This document shows positions 1 to 13,290 of a stretch of 64,000 nucleotides of DNA, one piece after another. Under the pieces are notes generated by a model. The model searched no databases. It was not told the origin of the DNA and saw only the letters and a program-made list of their open reading frames with translations. The stretch covers positions 15,933,001 through 15,997,000 of the forward strand of contig NC_068562.1 of the NCBI RefSeq assembly GCF_022201045.2, read 5' to 3'. How positions within the stretch are numbered: the first letter of the stretch is position 1; each line of letters begins with the position of its first letter. The position numbers and the translations under genes were made by a program. This DNA comes from Citrus sinensis (taxonomy: Eukaryota > Streptophyta > Magnoliopsida > Sapindales > Rutaceae).

Positions 1-75
1 GCATTGACATAAGCAGCATGGTAACCCAAATCACAAGCAAGCAGTACGGTAACCCAAGCACAAGCCAGCACCACC

Positions 76-2155
76 TCATTTTCCCCTGAAATCAAAGTAT
101 TTATGTTTGTGCATGAGAGTATTGAATGAATTTGGAGGAGAAAATTAAGTTTATGCAACAGATATGAACTGCGAAAAGAAAATTCTGTTGGTGAGCACCC
201 ATTTGTTTGTGTGATTAGAGGGGGGGAGAGAGAGAAAGAGAAAGAATTGACGTACGTATTCATCATCAGAGTTATATTGTCTCCTTTCAATAAAATCCTA
301 CCTGCACATAATCACAATTAAGTTAACATCGTAAAATGAGATTTAAAAAAAAAAGTAATATTTGCAACTCACCTAGTGGTTTTCTGCTCTTCTTCTTTAC
401 AGAAACTTCTTCAGCCTCATCCAAAACCAAGTTCATGTACTCATCAAACCCCTGAAACATATGTAGTACTGAATTTTGTACATTGATCCAGAGTAAAAGA
501 ATAAGAACTGTTGCAGAAAAGACAAATATTGGGCTGATGCTATAAATATAATGCATGAGAATATTGCAAAAGTTCAACACATACAGTAACCTGTGGCAAG
601 TAGGGATAAGAAACACACAATGTTCTATTATTGTTTATGCAACCATTTGAATTCAGAAATGATCAGGGCAGTGGATTCAAAGTGGAGAAAAAGAGTGCCC
701 GAACTTCCTTTGGTTTTTTCCATTTTGCTTTATTCGTCATTGTAACAGGCTTTTACTACTCCACCCATGTTATCAACATATTCAGTATGTATAATCATTT
801 TACATCTTCAACAACAGAGCAAAAGCATAAAACAAGATAAATACAACTTTGTAACAAGATTTCATGATTTGGAGGATACTCTTATTTTTGTTTTTACTGA
901 TTTTTATTATTTCACTAAAAACTAATTTAGTTGGTGCAGGTAGGGATGTCTCTTAAATCTGCTATCCTGTAATACCGCAATAGGTAATCAAAAAAATTAA
1001 AGAAAAAAAATGTTTATATTTAAACCTAGAACACATCTGTTGATACATGCCAAACAGAAAAACTAGAACAAAATAAAAGAAACATTCGGCTTATATATAG
1101 AATATAGCTATACATAAAAACTAGAGGACCCAGTTCAATCTATTTGTTATTACAATGTATTCAATAGAATTTGGAAGGCCAAAGTCCCTCCAAAAATTTC
1201 CATATATTTTATTGGGCTCTGGTTTGAGGATTGGTATTATTGATCTATTGGCAAAATATATAAGCCAAAAACTAAGACCTATCTAAATTTGATGGTATCC
1301 TAATCCAAAGTGATCAAGAGATGATTATGGTGCATCTTAAGATTACCTAACAAAATTACACTCAAACAGCAGCAACATGTTATAGAGGTACAGTGCAGTC
1401 AAAGAAAAAACCATGCCTATAAGTTCCAAGATTTTACCATAGAAACATCTTATGAGCCATAAGATCTATGATGTTCAGCTAAATTACAGTTGAACAAGAT
1501 ACTGCATCCATTGACTCTCTCCCCCAGCAAACCAAGAATTCATTAGTTTTTTTCTACTCGCAGCAAACGGGTAGTTAGTATCATTCCCACGATGATAACC
1601 CATTGAAAACCAACAAACTAAGTTTATATGCATGAAAATATATTCACCATTTCTTTTGCACATATCATTGTATATGGCAAGCGCATTGCATGCATTTAAA
1701 AATCAAATCAACTTATCATTTTAGCTCATTAAGTGTTTCGACAGGGGGCTCTAGAGATAAAAAAATAAGAGCAATAATTAAAGAAATGAAATGAACATAC
1801 GATAATACGGCCTTCAATTCTCAAATCTTTCTGCTCAAACAACCAAATTTGAATGCGAGCTTTCTGCCAACAAATTTTGAAACCCATCATAAGAAACCAA
1901 AGATTGCAAACAAAGAAGACAACTTTATTAGAAAAATAAATAAATAAATAAAATTTGAAAATAATACTTACACTTTGAAGAAACCTGAAAATCAGATTCT
2001 GCAGCCACAAAACAAGAATTAAGAAGGAAAAAAAATGTATATGGGTAACATTATATCAAATAATAATCATTAGTAACAATATTATTAATATTGTTTAAAG
2101 TAAAGAAATTTACAATGGGTTGTGTCATAATCCTCTGGACTTTGGTGCTGGCCAT
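76..2155 (-). CDS. SME: Small nuclear ribonucleoprotein E (Sm protein E), six exons
   Basis: Sm E is one of the seven proteins of the ring that assembles on U1, U2, U4 and U5 snRNAs in pre-mRNA splicing. Exons on the minus strand are 2114-2155, 1972-1998, 1801-1863, 373-451, 256-301 and 76-85. They total 267 bp and give 88 aa, the usual length for this family. Visible family segments include [41 protein letters not shown] (Sm1), [16 protein letters not shown] and [17 protein letters not shown] (Sm2). All introns have GT-AG ends and compatible phases. The last exon is only 10 bp and supplies the end of Thr, Gly-Lys and the stop; reading through the last intron instead gives an unrelated tail. 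The 1.35-kb intron between exons 3 and 4 is AT-rich. The gene looks intact. Confidence 0.93.
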
Positions 2156-2340
2156 GGTTGCTTCTTGCTTACTTGGTGCTGCTCCTTCGCTTCGACAAAC
2201 GCTTGCCCTTCAGAAACGTTGAGGCAAAATCAAGTGCACAGAGATGTTTACTGCAAAACCCTTTACAATTGTATTGCGGCTAAACCCATTTAAAAGGAAG
2301 CCCTTGACAATTGAGCCTGGGCTGACCAGGCCCATCATTT
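2156..2340 (-). promoter_or_regulatory. Sm E promoter/5' UTR with site II motifs
   Basis: The stretch directly upstream of the Sm E start carries two site II-type motifs (TGGGCY): TGGGCT at 2318-2323 and GGCCCA at 2329-2334, which reads TGGGCC on the minus strand. AAACCC-type telo-box-like strings lie nearby, around 2256-2262 and 2283-2287. Site II plus telo-box pairs are known in plant promoters of ribosomal, spliceosomal and other growth-linked genes. The motifs are seen directly; their use here is inferred. Confidence 0.55.
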
Positions 2341-3640
2341 TGTATATCTAAGGGGTGGTGATATTTTGACCAAAGTAATGATTTTTCACTCAATAACCCT
2401 TACTTTTTAATTTATCTTATTACTTTTCGAAATTAATTTTATTAAAAATAAAAAAATTATTATTTGTTATATTATTTTTTTCTCTTTGCACTCTGCTCCA
2501 TCATCTATCTTCATTAACAACAAATTCATCATCATCACTACTATCTATCTTCTTCACCATTATTCTATCACCTCCATCAACATATGATGAGTTTTAGTAT
2601 TGGGTTTTATTAAATTTTATGAACAAAAGATGGATTTTGTTGAAACAAATTGAGGGGCAAACATCACAACTTTTTGACCCTTTTAGATTATTTCTTTAAA
2701 CCCCAATAATAACTTTTGCCATAATTCCAATGTTATCTTTATCGATTATTAAAAAAGAAGTTCTTATTTCTTATTCAAAGAAAAGACATTGATTATTCAG
2801 AAAAGCTTAAAATCTTAAATCATCCATAATCTTGAACTATGTCAAGGACTATGAGTTCATAGCAAATTTTTACACTGAATTACATTCGAACTCTAATCTT
2901 CCTCAAGCAAACAATTCCTCACTTCAAAGTATCATATCTTGTAAACTTTAAGACTAGTACAATGTATTGTTCGATTGTTGATGATTTTAAAATCAATTTG
3001 GAGATTTATGGCATTCTTCCAGGTTTAGCATAGCCTTATCCTTATTTATCAGTGATGTTGAGGGTGGCCCTATCCGTATTTATCAATGGCATCTGCTCCT
3101 CTCCCTATCGGTAAAGAATATTCCATATTACCTTCACCTACACCCACGGATCCTACCTTTCCAAAAGTAATGATGAGAGAAAACTATAGCCATTAAGAAA
3201 TGTGATCCAATTACGTGTTACCTGACTGTTTGTCTATTTCCCTTTGATTTCACCCTTGAAATGTGATCCAAGTGCACTAGCTTGAAAGACCACGTTAGCT
3301 AGAGTTAGGATTGCAACTATTCTATTAAGGAATAAAAGACCAATGTCTTTGGTTTAATTGGCCTTTCCCTTGGAGCTCCGTACCAGGATTTGAATTGAAT
3401 ATATACGTTGATCTTGGACTTGTTGCAGGCTCGCTGGTTTATTATGAGAGATAAACTTTTTGTAGGTAGGTACACCACCTCAACTTGCTACGATGGTGTA
3501 TCTGCACACTAAGGATCAATGGATAGATGTGGTTAAATGGGTAATGACATGATTACATGATGTGGATATGACATAATTTTTTTGTATTTGCATTGAAAAA
3601 TATTGACATGACTAATAAAAGATTGACACAACACAACACA
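2341..3640. other. Intergenic; one MITE-like end, otherwise no gene seen
   Basis: No supported gene. At about 2352-2460 a GTGGTGATATT... end followed by an AT-rich tract resembles the termini of the element at 12134-12731, but no matching opposite end was found, so it is probably a truncated copy. A direct sense of coding sequence is absent in all frames. Confidence 0.4.
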
Positions 3641-5235
3641 TGTTAGTAAAAAATCAGTTTTTCTCATAAAAATTTTTAGGACCGATCTCATATAATACAT
3701 AAGAATCCGCAATCTAGAAAATTATATCTTGATAATCCGACTTTGCTTTTTCGCTGAAGTAATCTAGGCTCCTAAATCACGATCAGTCACCACCACTTCT
3801 GTTAGATCACGATTCGTCACCACTACTCCTATTAGATCACGATCCGTCATCACTGTTATTAGATCACAATCCACCACCAAATAATCTTTCAGGTTATGAC
3901 TCAAGTTTGATCAGCACTGGACGTGTGGCCGTCCGTTTTACTACTTCCGAAACAATCGACTACTTTTGCAGTGTTTTTTTCTCAAAACATGTATTTTAGA
4001 ATCCCGTATCTTTTCTTCTTAAGAAAAATACACTTATATGATATCTATTGTAAAACTCTAGATATGTATTATCCTTTATTATAATTCAAAATAATAAATA
4101 TTTTGAATTTAATATTATCTCTCCACTTACGTGAAAATGGAGATCATGTGTAACAACTTTGAGACTCACATTATAAAATAACATAAGACTCCATTTGCAC
4201 ATGAATATAACACATAAGGTCTTAACAAATATTATAATTAGGTTTATCACCTAATATGCCCATTTTCTTATTTTTAGGTTCAGTAGTGGTGCAGTCAATT
4301 AAATGAGCTCACCCGGGGATCATTTAGGAACATACAATAGTGGCTACAACAATTAAGCTTGTGAATGAATAAGCCTAATCATTTAATTAAAACTCTACTC
4401 CACTATAAGATTGGAACTGACCTTCATAATTGTATGCTCCAATAATAATTCATCACAAGCCACATTGATATCTTTACAACATAATTCTTTGTACCACATC
4501 GTTAATTAAATCGATATCTCAATTGTCCAATCAATTTAATTACATCTTGTTCCTTGATACTTACTGGTTTTCTCTAATGATCATTTTCAACATACTAAAT
4601 ATGTTGACACACTCTGGCCAGAGAATTTGATGATCAAGTGCCAAAAACTCATCAAGAGATGTGTTGTACAAATTCTATATTGCTAATCTATAACTTCAAT
4701 ACTCATAATTGCTCTCACTAAGATACTGGGTAATCTTGATTACAAGTGTGTGTTGTGCTCATTAGTAACTCAAATGGAATAACAATTACAATCATAAAAT
4801 TATAACTAACTCAAGATTAAGATTACAGTAAAATCAATGCCTATGATATTTAATAAGTTTGACAATTATTACAAAATTAATTAAATCTCATATGTGATCA
4901 GTTCAATGTAGTCGTACTACATCAATAAATTCATACATGATTAAGATAAATTATTCAATCAATTTATTATAATCTATACCTAAATAAAGCGTCCAACTTT
5001 ATTTATCAACTGCAAACTTAATTTATTTAATTACAAGATAACTTATCTTTATGTCTTCTGTAAATTCACATGGTGATAACATATATACATATAATATGAT
5101 TAAATAGACTTTACTCAAAATATTAATACAACTAAGATACTTGAATAAAATACCTCATTTATTTTATTAATCAGAAAAATTATTTATTACAATTAAATAA
5201 ACATATATGCTTTTAAAGAGCATATATTCCCAACA
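3641..5235. mobile_element. Solo LTR, 1,595 bp, with ACACA target-site duplication
   Basis: The segment begins TGTTAG and ends CCCAACA, so it has the TG...CA ends of an LTR, and is flanked on both sides by ACACA (3636-3640 and 5236-5240). It has no ORF, so it fits a solo LTR left by LTR-LTR recombination of a retrotransposon. The inverse orientation starts TGTTGGGAATATA, a form common in Ty1/copia LTRs, so the element may run on the minus strand. Near the left end (about 3775-3885) there are about four degenerate direct repeats containing TTAGATCACGA followed by TCACCAC. Confidence 0.8.
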
Positions 5236-5240
5236 ACACA

Positions 5241-5988
5241 TTAGTGTCGTATCTGTGTTGGACCACTACACCACAATTAGATATTTATAACACGAATATC
5301 AGCTAATCTATAGTAATATTATTAAAAGAATTGCTACAAGTAAATGATGCTTTTGCCACTATTTTTTAGCCTTGAAGCAAATTTTGTGGCCTATAATGAC
5401 ATTTAGCCATGAAAAATACTATGTCATAGCTAAATATTGTGAGAGAAATTATAAATATTAAAGTAACCTATTTGTCTCAAATAGTTTGTGGCTAAATAAT
5501 AGTTTTTGATAGAATAAATGTCGTTTAAAGTTTTTTAGATAAATAAACTTATATATTTTTATAACTTATTTATAGCATATTCGTAATATATTTCTTATAA
5601 ACTATTACCTTAGATTGTGTTACTTATACAAGGCCAGTTTGGTAATGCTATAATTTTTTAAATAATTGTTATTAGTTGTATTGTAAAAATGATTAGGTAT
5701 GAAGAGAATGAGCTAAATGTTTGATAAAATTTATTTTTGAAAGTGTTATGGGTTTAAAAGCAATTGTATGCGTTTGGTAATCTTAGATTGTGTTACATAA
5801 TATAATTAGGCTAATTACCGGTAGCATAGTTTAAGAAATTGAATATTATAAGATTGGTCTATACACATATACATATAATAATATACTTAATTTTATACAC
5901 ATATCAACAACATTTGGACTTATAAATGTTATTATATGTTATGTTAACAATAAATATAAAAAAGGTCATGAATTATTAATTTTAAATG

Positions 5989-6052
<64 letters not shown>

Positions 6053-6556
6053 TAAAAAAGAAAAGATACAATTGAGAAAGAGAATTCATTTGCAAGTAAC
6101 AATTAATTATATACAAGTATATATCCCTTGTCAACTGAACCCAAAAAATAATTTTAATTGTATAAAAAACATTAGCAAAATATCAATACCCACAAACATA
6201 TTCAAAATTTCGCACATGAATAAAACAAGTAGTCGTTCTTAAAAATTACTAATTGTGTAAATATAAACATAGTAAATAAGAAAATTTATATAAAGAGAAT
6301 AATTATTATAACTTTACTTTGAAGAGTACTTGTTACTAATGAGGCAGATGTACTTTTATTAATATAACATTATGTAAATAACTTTATATTATAAAAAAAT
6401 GATAATTTTGTTAATAAAAATATAAATAGCTTTTTAGTAGGTGCATATATAATAAAAGCATCAATAAGTTTTATGTGTTTTTTTATCTAATCTTTGTTTA
6501 GTAATTAAGATAGTTTAGCAGTGAAGAAGAAGTGGGTCTTTATACAAATTAACTAA
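5241..6556. other. Intergenic AT-rich DNA, no gene seen
   Basis: No coding potential or RNA gene recognised. It contains the CT/AT microsatellite listed separately. Confidence 0.5.
5993..6051. repeat. Compound microsatellite (CT)n(AT)n
   Basis: About 20 CT units are followed directly by about 9 AT units. It is a length-variable marker candidate. Confidence 0.95.
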
Positions 6557-7265
6557 AGATGTGTTTACTAAACGGGAATTGAAATGAGTTGAAATTGGAA
6601 TGGGTTGGAATTGGTATGAGTTAGCATCTGAATGAGGAATTAGAATTAAAATAAGTTGTTTACTTGAGCTGTAGGAATTGGAATCAGAATGAACCGCATT
6701 ATCGTATTTATTTATCTTGAAATTATTGTGGACTGTTGCAGGTTACTAAAAAATCATTTATTAATTATTGTCCATAGTATTATTTATATATATTATACTA
6801 ATAAATATATTGTAACAACAACAATAATAATAAAGTTAATAAATATTAATAATAATAATGAAATTAATGATACGACAATGATAACAATAACAACAACAAC
6901 AACAACAACAATAATAATTAATATTAATAATAATGACGACATTAATGATGATGTTATTATTGTTGTAGTTGTTATTATTAATAATAAATAATAAAGGACC
7001 TATTTGCAAATAGTATAAAGTTTTTGGATATTTTCATAAATTTTTATGGGGACCAAAATGAAAAAATGACATAACTTGATTGAGGGCAACTTGGGGATTA
7101 TGAAAATTCGATGTGGTATAATGGGTAGTTTTGAAAATCGAAGTTTGATTCCGAACCTCCCTTTGGGAATGAAATCAATGGGAATGATTCCCAAATTAGC
7201 ATGGGCCCATGATTCCGATTCTCACTCAATTATTTCGATTCCCTAATTTGGGAAGTAAATACACG
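6557..7265. mobile_element. MITE-like element, possible PIF/Harbinger type
   Basis: The left end contains GTGTTTACTAAACGGGAATTG and the right end is its imperfect inverse, with GGGAATCGAAAT / ATTTACTTCCC strings. Both sides are flanked by TAA (6554-6556 and 7266-7268), the 3-bp TWA-type duplication of PIF/Harbinger elements. The interior is an ATT/AAC-rich low-complexity run (about 6830-6990). There is no transposase, so it would be non-autonomous. The boundaries were judged by eye. Confidence 0.5.
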
Positions 7266-7268
7266 TAA

Positions 7269-10200
7269 ATCTAGTGGAATTAGAAAACCCAATCTTGAAT
7301 TGTTTTTGGTTCTTCACACACTGGATCTATTAGTTTATACATTTAATAATTTTTTTCCTTTTGGCACCGACGGGTTATTATTTAATATTACCAAAACTTT
7401 CATGTATCCTTTTAAAAGAAAAGAAGTTTTGTTTGCTGAAATTTTTTGTGTTTTTGAGCTTTTTTTAGGTTGGGCATTTGGGTTTTCAATTCAATTCAAT
7501 TTTTTTGGTCTTTAGAAAGGTTCGCAACCCATTCAGGTTTAAGAATTCAACCCAAATGAGTTAAAAAATTATTTTGATTCGGTTTGGGTTTGTAACTTGG
7601 TTAAGTTTTAGGTTGTTGATTTCAAGTTGCAATACGATTTGGGTTAATAATTCGGGTTAAGTCACTAATTTGAATTAGGCCACTAATGGACAAAAACAAA
7701 CAAATGAAACAACAACATTCCAATTATCATTGTATTGTCTTTAGTAAATATATAATAAATAATGGCCAGTTCTGATTTGTATGATTCTACTGTTAATTTC
7801 TTTCTGAAGGACAAAGGTATTATTTGCACCCAAGCTATTGCTACAAATTAATTTAGATGCAAAATTTATGTTTTCACTACTTAATTAAGAATATGTTTAA
7901 CTATATGATCAGATTCCTTTCATATACCACAGTAGTTAATATAAATTTTATATCAAAACATTACATGTCTAGACTTTATTATTATTTATTATATGTGTGT
8001 ATAATCATAATAGACAAATTCATATGTTGGTTTATGAAACAATGGATGCATGGCTTTTTATCACTGAACTTACTGTGAAGAGCTGATGGCAAGCTACGAC
8101 AGCAAGCTGAAGTGTGGGCTGATTTGAGAAATAAGAGATGCGGCTGTGTTGTCGTGGTAACTCGTGAGGTTGTCAGTAGTTCCGTCGTGGTAAGCTATGC
8201 TATCATGCTGACATAAGCAGCATGGCAATAGCCGGCGCGGCTTCAGATTTGAAAGAGGTGGAGCCGGGGATGAAAAGAAATAAGTTATTGAGTTATGTAC
8301 AAGTAAAAATTATCATAGTTATTATCATATTTCTTAGAATGAATAGATGAAATTTGCAATAAGGAAGTTTAGTTTGTTTAATTTTAGAGGAGGAGTTGGC
8401 ACCTGTTGTCAGGGTTATTTAATTTGTTTGTGTTTATGGCTTCGGTTGGGAAATTGGGATTTGAGATTTGAGATTGGGGTTGGGTCGTTTTGGTTCTTTT
8501 TTTTCAATTGTAAGTTTGAAATCGATCGATTTTGTAATTGGGGTCTGGTTAACCTAAACTGAATTGCAAAATCAATCAGTTTTAAAAGTATAATCCATTT
8601 TATTTTTAAGGTTAACCCAAACTAAACTGAAAATCAAATAAAAATTTAGGTTCAATTCGGTTAAGGTTGATCCAAACTGAATGCCCATCTCTACTTTTTC
8701 TTGTCAAGTCTTTATGGGTTTATTGATTTATTAATTTAATATTTAGTGCTCTTAATTTTATAAGATAGTGAGGATAGTTAAGTTTTGATGTGTCAATCTT
8801 GTTAATTTGATGCATTTAAACATATGAATATGTAGATAATTGAAAAGTAAATTGAAGTATGCTTGATACAATATAAGCAATGGAAATTCATGTTCTTGAA
8901 AATCTAAAAGGTGAAAAAGATATATGTTATATTCCAAAATTTGGCTCAACAAAGTGATCAGGTTTTAAAGGGATTGAGCCGTAAAACTGCCTTTAGAAAA
9001 AAGCTATATGACTTAGAACTCGGGTGCTTTAGTCTATAAAACAAGAAAATTGCAAGGGTGCCAGAATCGATATTGGTCTTAACTAGAAATCGAAAGCCTT
9101 GTCAATAACAACTAAAGGAAAAAGAAGAAATGGAGAGAAAGAGCTCTACTTTACTTTTTGCTTGAGAGCCAGAATACCCTACTCTGTGGGCAAGAGCCCT
9201 TTTATTTAGATAATTTATAAAGTTTATGTCGTATTTGGAATACTTGATGAGGTGACACATAGACAAGGATATGATAATTTCTCTTTAGAGTTAGATATTG
9301 TAATTATTGTCATATTTGGTTCCTCTTACTAACATGTTATGTTAGATGAAAAATAAGATACAACAAGGATGGTCTATGTATAAAGAAATAAGACAAGAGA
9401 ACTAAAGTAAATGCTATTAAAAATAGAGATTATAGCAGGTAAGAAAAAAGTCCCAATGTTTATGTAAGATAAGAGGACATGTGACAAAGAAGATACAGTT
9501 AAAGTGAATCTATATGTTATCGAACAAGTCAGATACTTGAGTGTCTACTTCAAAGAGAAGGGATAAAGAAAAAGGAAAGTAAATCATGGGAACTATATAA
9601 GATCTTTATGTAATTTTTAAACTCAAAATCTTTATATTTTTTTAATTATTTTAAAGTAATCATGTTTTCTTTAATATCGTTATTTAAAGAGAAAATGATC
9701 CAACTTATAGTTATTTATCACTAAGTGGCTTAAATCCCTCATTAATAACTTGCTACAACAACAAAGAGGATATGAACAAAATCTAATAAAATAATTTGAG
9801 CACTTTGTGGTGAACAATTATCTCAAGCAATGCCAGTGTATGATAAGAAATCTATTTATATTTCTGAGTTTGGAGGACATAAGCTACTACCTCATTTACA
9901 AGCTTCGACATCTAATAAAATGATTCAGCATTGCACAATGAGTTCCTACTGTAGGACCCATTAGACATGCCAAACGATAGGTCTTTAGTGGGCAGTTTAA
10001 GGGAAAAGAATGGGTGTATGAAAATGATTATAAGAATAAATTGAGAGAGAAGTTCATTTTAAAAAATTTGATGGAGTTAATTGAGAAATGAGGCTGATGA
10101 GATAATTGAAGGGGTCATGACATGACTTGCCCATACCCATCTATCGGATTCGAAACGAATCATGCAATCTAATATTTAAAACTCATGATATAAACTTAAT

Positions 10201-11129
10201 TCATGAATATATAAAAATAGCCTCGGGCCTCAACCAATATTATATAAGAACATATGTGTCTCATTTGAAAATATTTTCAAAACTTCAACACTTTACATCT
10301 CACTATACATAACATACACTTCAAACATATACATATAAATATAAACATGCTCCAAATATAAGTCATGCAGCAATGTGTCTTGTGGGTCAATCTCAATTGA
10401 TTAAAAACTGAACTGCATGAAATCCTACAAAAAAATTGGTAGAAATAGGGTAAGTAGGAAAATAGTGAGCTTATAGCTCAGTGAGTGGATATAATTTTAT
10501 ATCTATAAATAAAGTAGTATATTAGTGCTTATATATAATCATATGACATTACACCACATTGAACATAACACATAAGAAAAATCATACATACATACATGAC
10601 AAACTGCACCAAAGAGTACCCAGTGGAATAACTATCATACTTGCCAGCATAATCATCGGCGAGCAGAACAGAGGAAAAACCTCTCAATACCTAGCGAAAT
10701 TTAACTGCATCGCACGAGTAGAGTAATCTAACTCTTAATACGTATGTGTAGAGTCTATGGGGAATTATACATATATGATGACTCATAATCACATCTCATT
10801 ACTCAATTAATCATACAATGTGTGTATACACAATCATAACATCATACTAAATTTCAATTTAGGGTTCGTTAGGGTTTCTGCAAGTTTTTGAATTCTTAGA
10901 TTTCCCCTAAAATATTGGGTTAAAAAATTAAATGCTTTACATAATACATAATAGTAATAATAACAATCAACTCACAGATCTTATTTCAGTCTGGAGTTCG
11001 TTAGAGTTCTTGTGGGTTTCTGGATTCTTGGATTTATCTTAAAATACTGGATTAAAAAATTAACTATCCTAAAATGCTAGATTAAAAAATTAACTGTTAT
11101 AACTAATATAAAAACTTATTAGATGTCGT
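7269..11129. other. Intergenic, no gene seen
   Basis: About 3.9 kb with no supported gene. Around 7530-7690 and 8570-8695 there are degraded GGTTTGGGTT / AACCCAAAC strings, possibly ends of decayed elements. Short open frames here lack family similarity or coding character. The string TGACATAAGCAGCATGG at 8209-8225 also occurs at 5-21. Confidence 0.45.
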
Positions 11130-11661
11130 CAGAGGTGGATGCAGTACATGACTAGTGGGGGCTCAAGCCCCCACTGGTTAAAAAAAAATTAAAAATAAAA
11201 GAAAAAAATATTTTAATTTTCTAATTAGCCCCATTAAATTTATTAAAATAGTCATTATAAAATATAAACCCCATAAAATTTAAACTTTGACTTTTAAGAA
11301 ATATAAAAACATATATTTTAATTAAAAATAATGATAGCCTACTACTCAAAATATTTTCTATTATAAGAAATATGATTAATTCTTCCGGTTTATATAATAA
11401 TGTAGAACAAACATTTTCAGTAATAAAACTCATAAAAAAATCATCTTTAGAATCGGATGGGATAAGTGATAGTTTGATTATTTATATAAGAAACAATAAA
11501 TTTATTAATATTGATAATGAGTCTATTGCATAATATTTTTAAAATATAAAAATACGTAGAGACTAATTATAAATATTTTACATATTCAAAATTTTAATTT
11601 TTTATATTTTACTATTATCTAATTTAGCCCCCGGTAAATTATTTTTCTAGATCCGCCACTG
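11130..11661 (+). mobile_element. Decayed hAT element (TTF-hAT group) remnant
   Basis: The ends CAGAGGTGGATG and GATCCGCCACTG are near-inverse copies, in the style CAGTGGCGGA of plant TTF/hAT elements. A near-identical 8-mer lies next to each end (GATGTCGT at 11122-11129, CATGTCGT at 11663-11670; one base offset), probably a worn 8-bp TSD. Most of the transposase is missing; only its C-terminal tail survives inside. Confidence 0.65.
11357..11533 (+). pseudogene. hAT transposase C-terminal dimerisation remnant
   Basis: A 58-codon open stretch ending at TAA carries VEQTFSVIKLIKK, then SDSLIIYI and a final INIDNESIA. This matches the pattern at the very end of hAT-family dimerisation domains (xERxFSxMKxIKxxLR... 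LNDSLVxYIE). No start codon and no upstream transposase body are present, so it is a fragment. The family assignment rests on pattern recognition only. Confidence 0.7.
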
Positions 11662-11670
11662 TCATGTCGT

Positions 11671-12133
11671 AAACTAAATTATAATTGCTTAAATTTCATA
11701 AATTTATTACCGATTAATCTAATGGATATAATTCTAACTATCCAATTTCAGTTCCTATAACTTTCTTATTTCTTTTTCTTTTCCTTCACTCCCGACTTCT
11801 CTTTTCTTTCTTCTTATTTTCTTGTTTCTCTCGTTTTATTTCAATTTTCCTCTTTGTCTCTGCTTTGTTCTTAGTTGCAATTTGATAAAGGAAGCAATTG
11901 TCAATATGTTACACTTTATATAGCCACCGAACAACCAAGAATCCAACGAAGCAGCTCTCAATTTTTAATATATATAAGCACCGCTTCAAGCAAACAAGTG
12001 AAACATGTAGCTACCTGCTTCCAATTCAACAAGTCACATTTGGCTTATTCATGGCATGCATGTGTGCTATAGGTTAAATATCATCTCTCATTTCTAAGTA
12101 GGCTATGTCAACCATAACCCAAAAATTAAAATA
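11671..12133. other. Intergenic, no gene seen
   Basis: CT-rich tract at about 11760-11870, otherwise nothing recognised. Confidence 0.45.
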
Positions 12134-12731
12134 AGAGTGGTGATATTGGATCACCTTAATGTATCTCACCAACCCCCGTATTTTTTATTAATATTATTTT
12201 TATTTCAAAATTACTCTTATTGAAAAATAAAAATAATTAAAAAAAGAAAATATTTTTCTCTCTCAAGTTCTCAATAAATTAAATTTTTATCTCTCACATC
12301 TCTCTCACCTTGTTAATTAATTCACAATTCGAATTAAAGAGTAACTCCTAATCAAATTCCTAAATTGAAATCAATTAAAATCATAGATTCTCAAGCAAAA
12401 TTAAAATCGATATCACAATAACAATAAAACCAGCCACTTGTTTGTAAAAATTAATAAATTCCAGCATTGAAACTTTTAATATATCGGTGGAGCCAATGGA
12501 TTGATAATAAAGAAGATAGGTGGTTTTGGTGATGATAAATTTATTGCTGATGAAGTGGTAGCAGTGATGGTTATGCACTTATAATAGAGAAAGATAGGGG
12601 AGATGCAAAGTGACAATAAAATAAATTAATAATTTTTTTAATTTAATAAGGATAATTATAAAAATTGATAAAATAAATTGAAAAATAGGGTTATAGAGAT
12701 AATTTAACGAGTCAAATATCATTACTATTAA
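12134..12731. mobile_element. MITE-like element with long imperfect inverted ends
   Basis: The left end (GTGGTGATATTGGATCACC... then an AT-rich tract) and the inverse of the right end (GTAATGATATTTGACTCG...) align over roughly 60 bases. There is no ORF with support. Long imperfect TIRs with an AT-rich core suggest a non-autonomous DNA element, perhaps Mutator-related; no clear TSD was found. A one-ended relative sits at about 2352. Confidence 0.5.
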
Positions 12732-13290
12732 AAAAAAAGTTAAAAATAGTCACGAAAGCCATTATTCAGAAATAGTCACATAAACCAAGAAATGCAATCT
12801 TCTTTTCTAGATGTTTTATAACTCTTTTTAACACCCATAAAGAGGTATTTGTGTCCCGCAAAGTTGTTCGTGCAACTATTTTTAAAAATAGAGAAATCTC
12901 CATATTTATTTTATGAAATTATGTGGCATTATCATTCTTTTTGTCATAAAAATATAATAAATAAAAGAATGTACATAGAGAAATCTCCACATTTATTTTG
13001 TCATAGCAAAGTTATGAGACAAATAATTGTTTCACTCTCATCTAATTATAATTTTTCTAGGGCATGAGACAAACAAAATTTCCTTTCATGTTGATGCTAA
13101 AAATTTAGGGGTGAGCACCATGCTGGTAGTAGCCTGGTACAATCGGATCCGACTCAGTTTGACTGTTTGAGACTTTGAGGACTGTTTAGGACTTTGAGAG
13201 TCTCCGAAAAATTAACCAAACTAAATGTTTCAATTCGGTTTCCGGGTTCTCGAAAAATTAACCAAACTAGACTTAAGATCGAAATTGAAT
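12732..13290. other. Intergenic with a possible hAT-like fragment
   Basis: From about 13107 the sequence starts TTAGGGGTGAGCA, like hAT 5' ends, and continues with repeated AAAAATTAACCAAACTA strings. No partner end was found before the SINE-like element. No gene seen. Confidence 0.35.

Noticed and set aside
6689-6991. 100-codon open frame rich in Ile, Asn and Thr
   Set aside because: It comes from ATT/AAC low-complexity sequence inside a MITE-like element.
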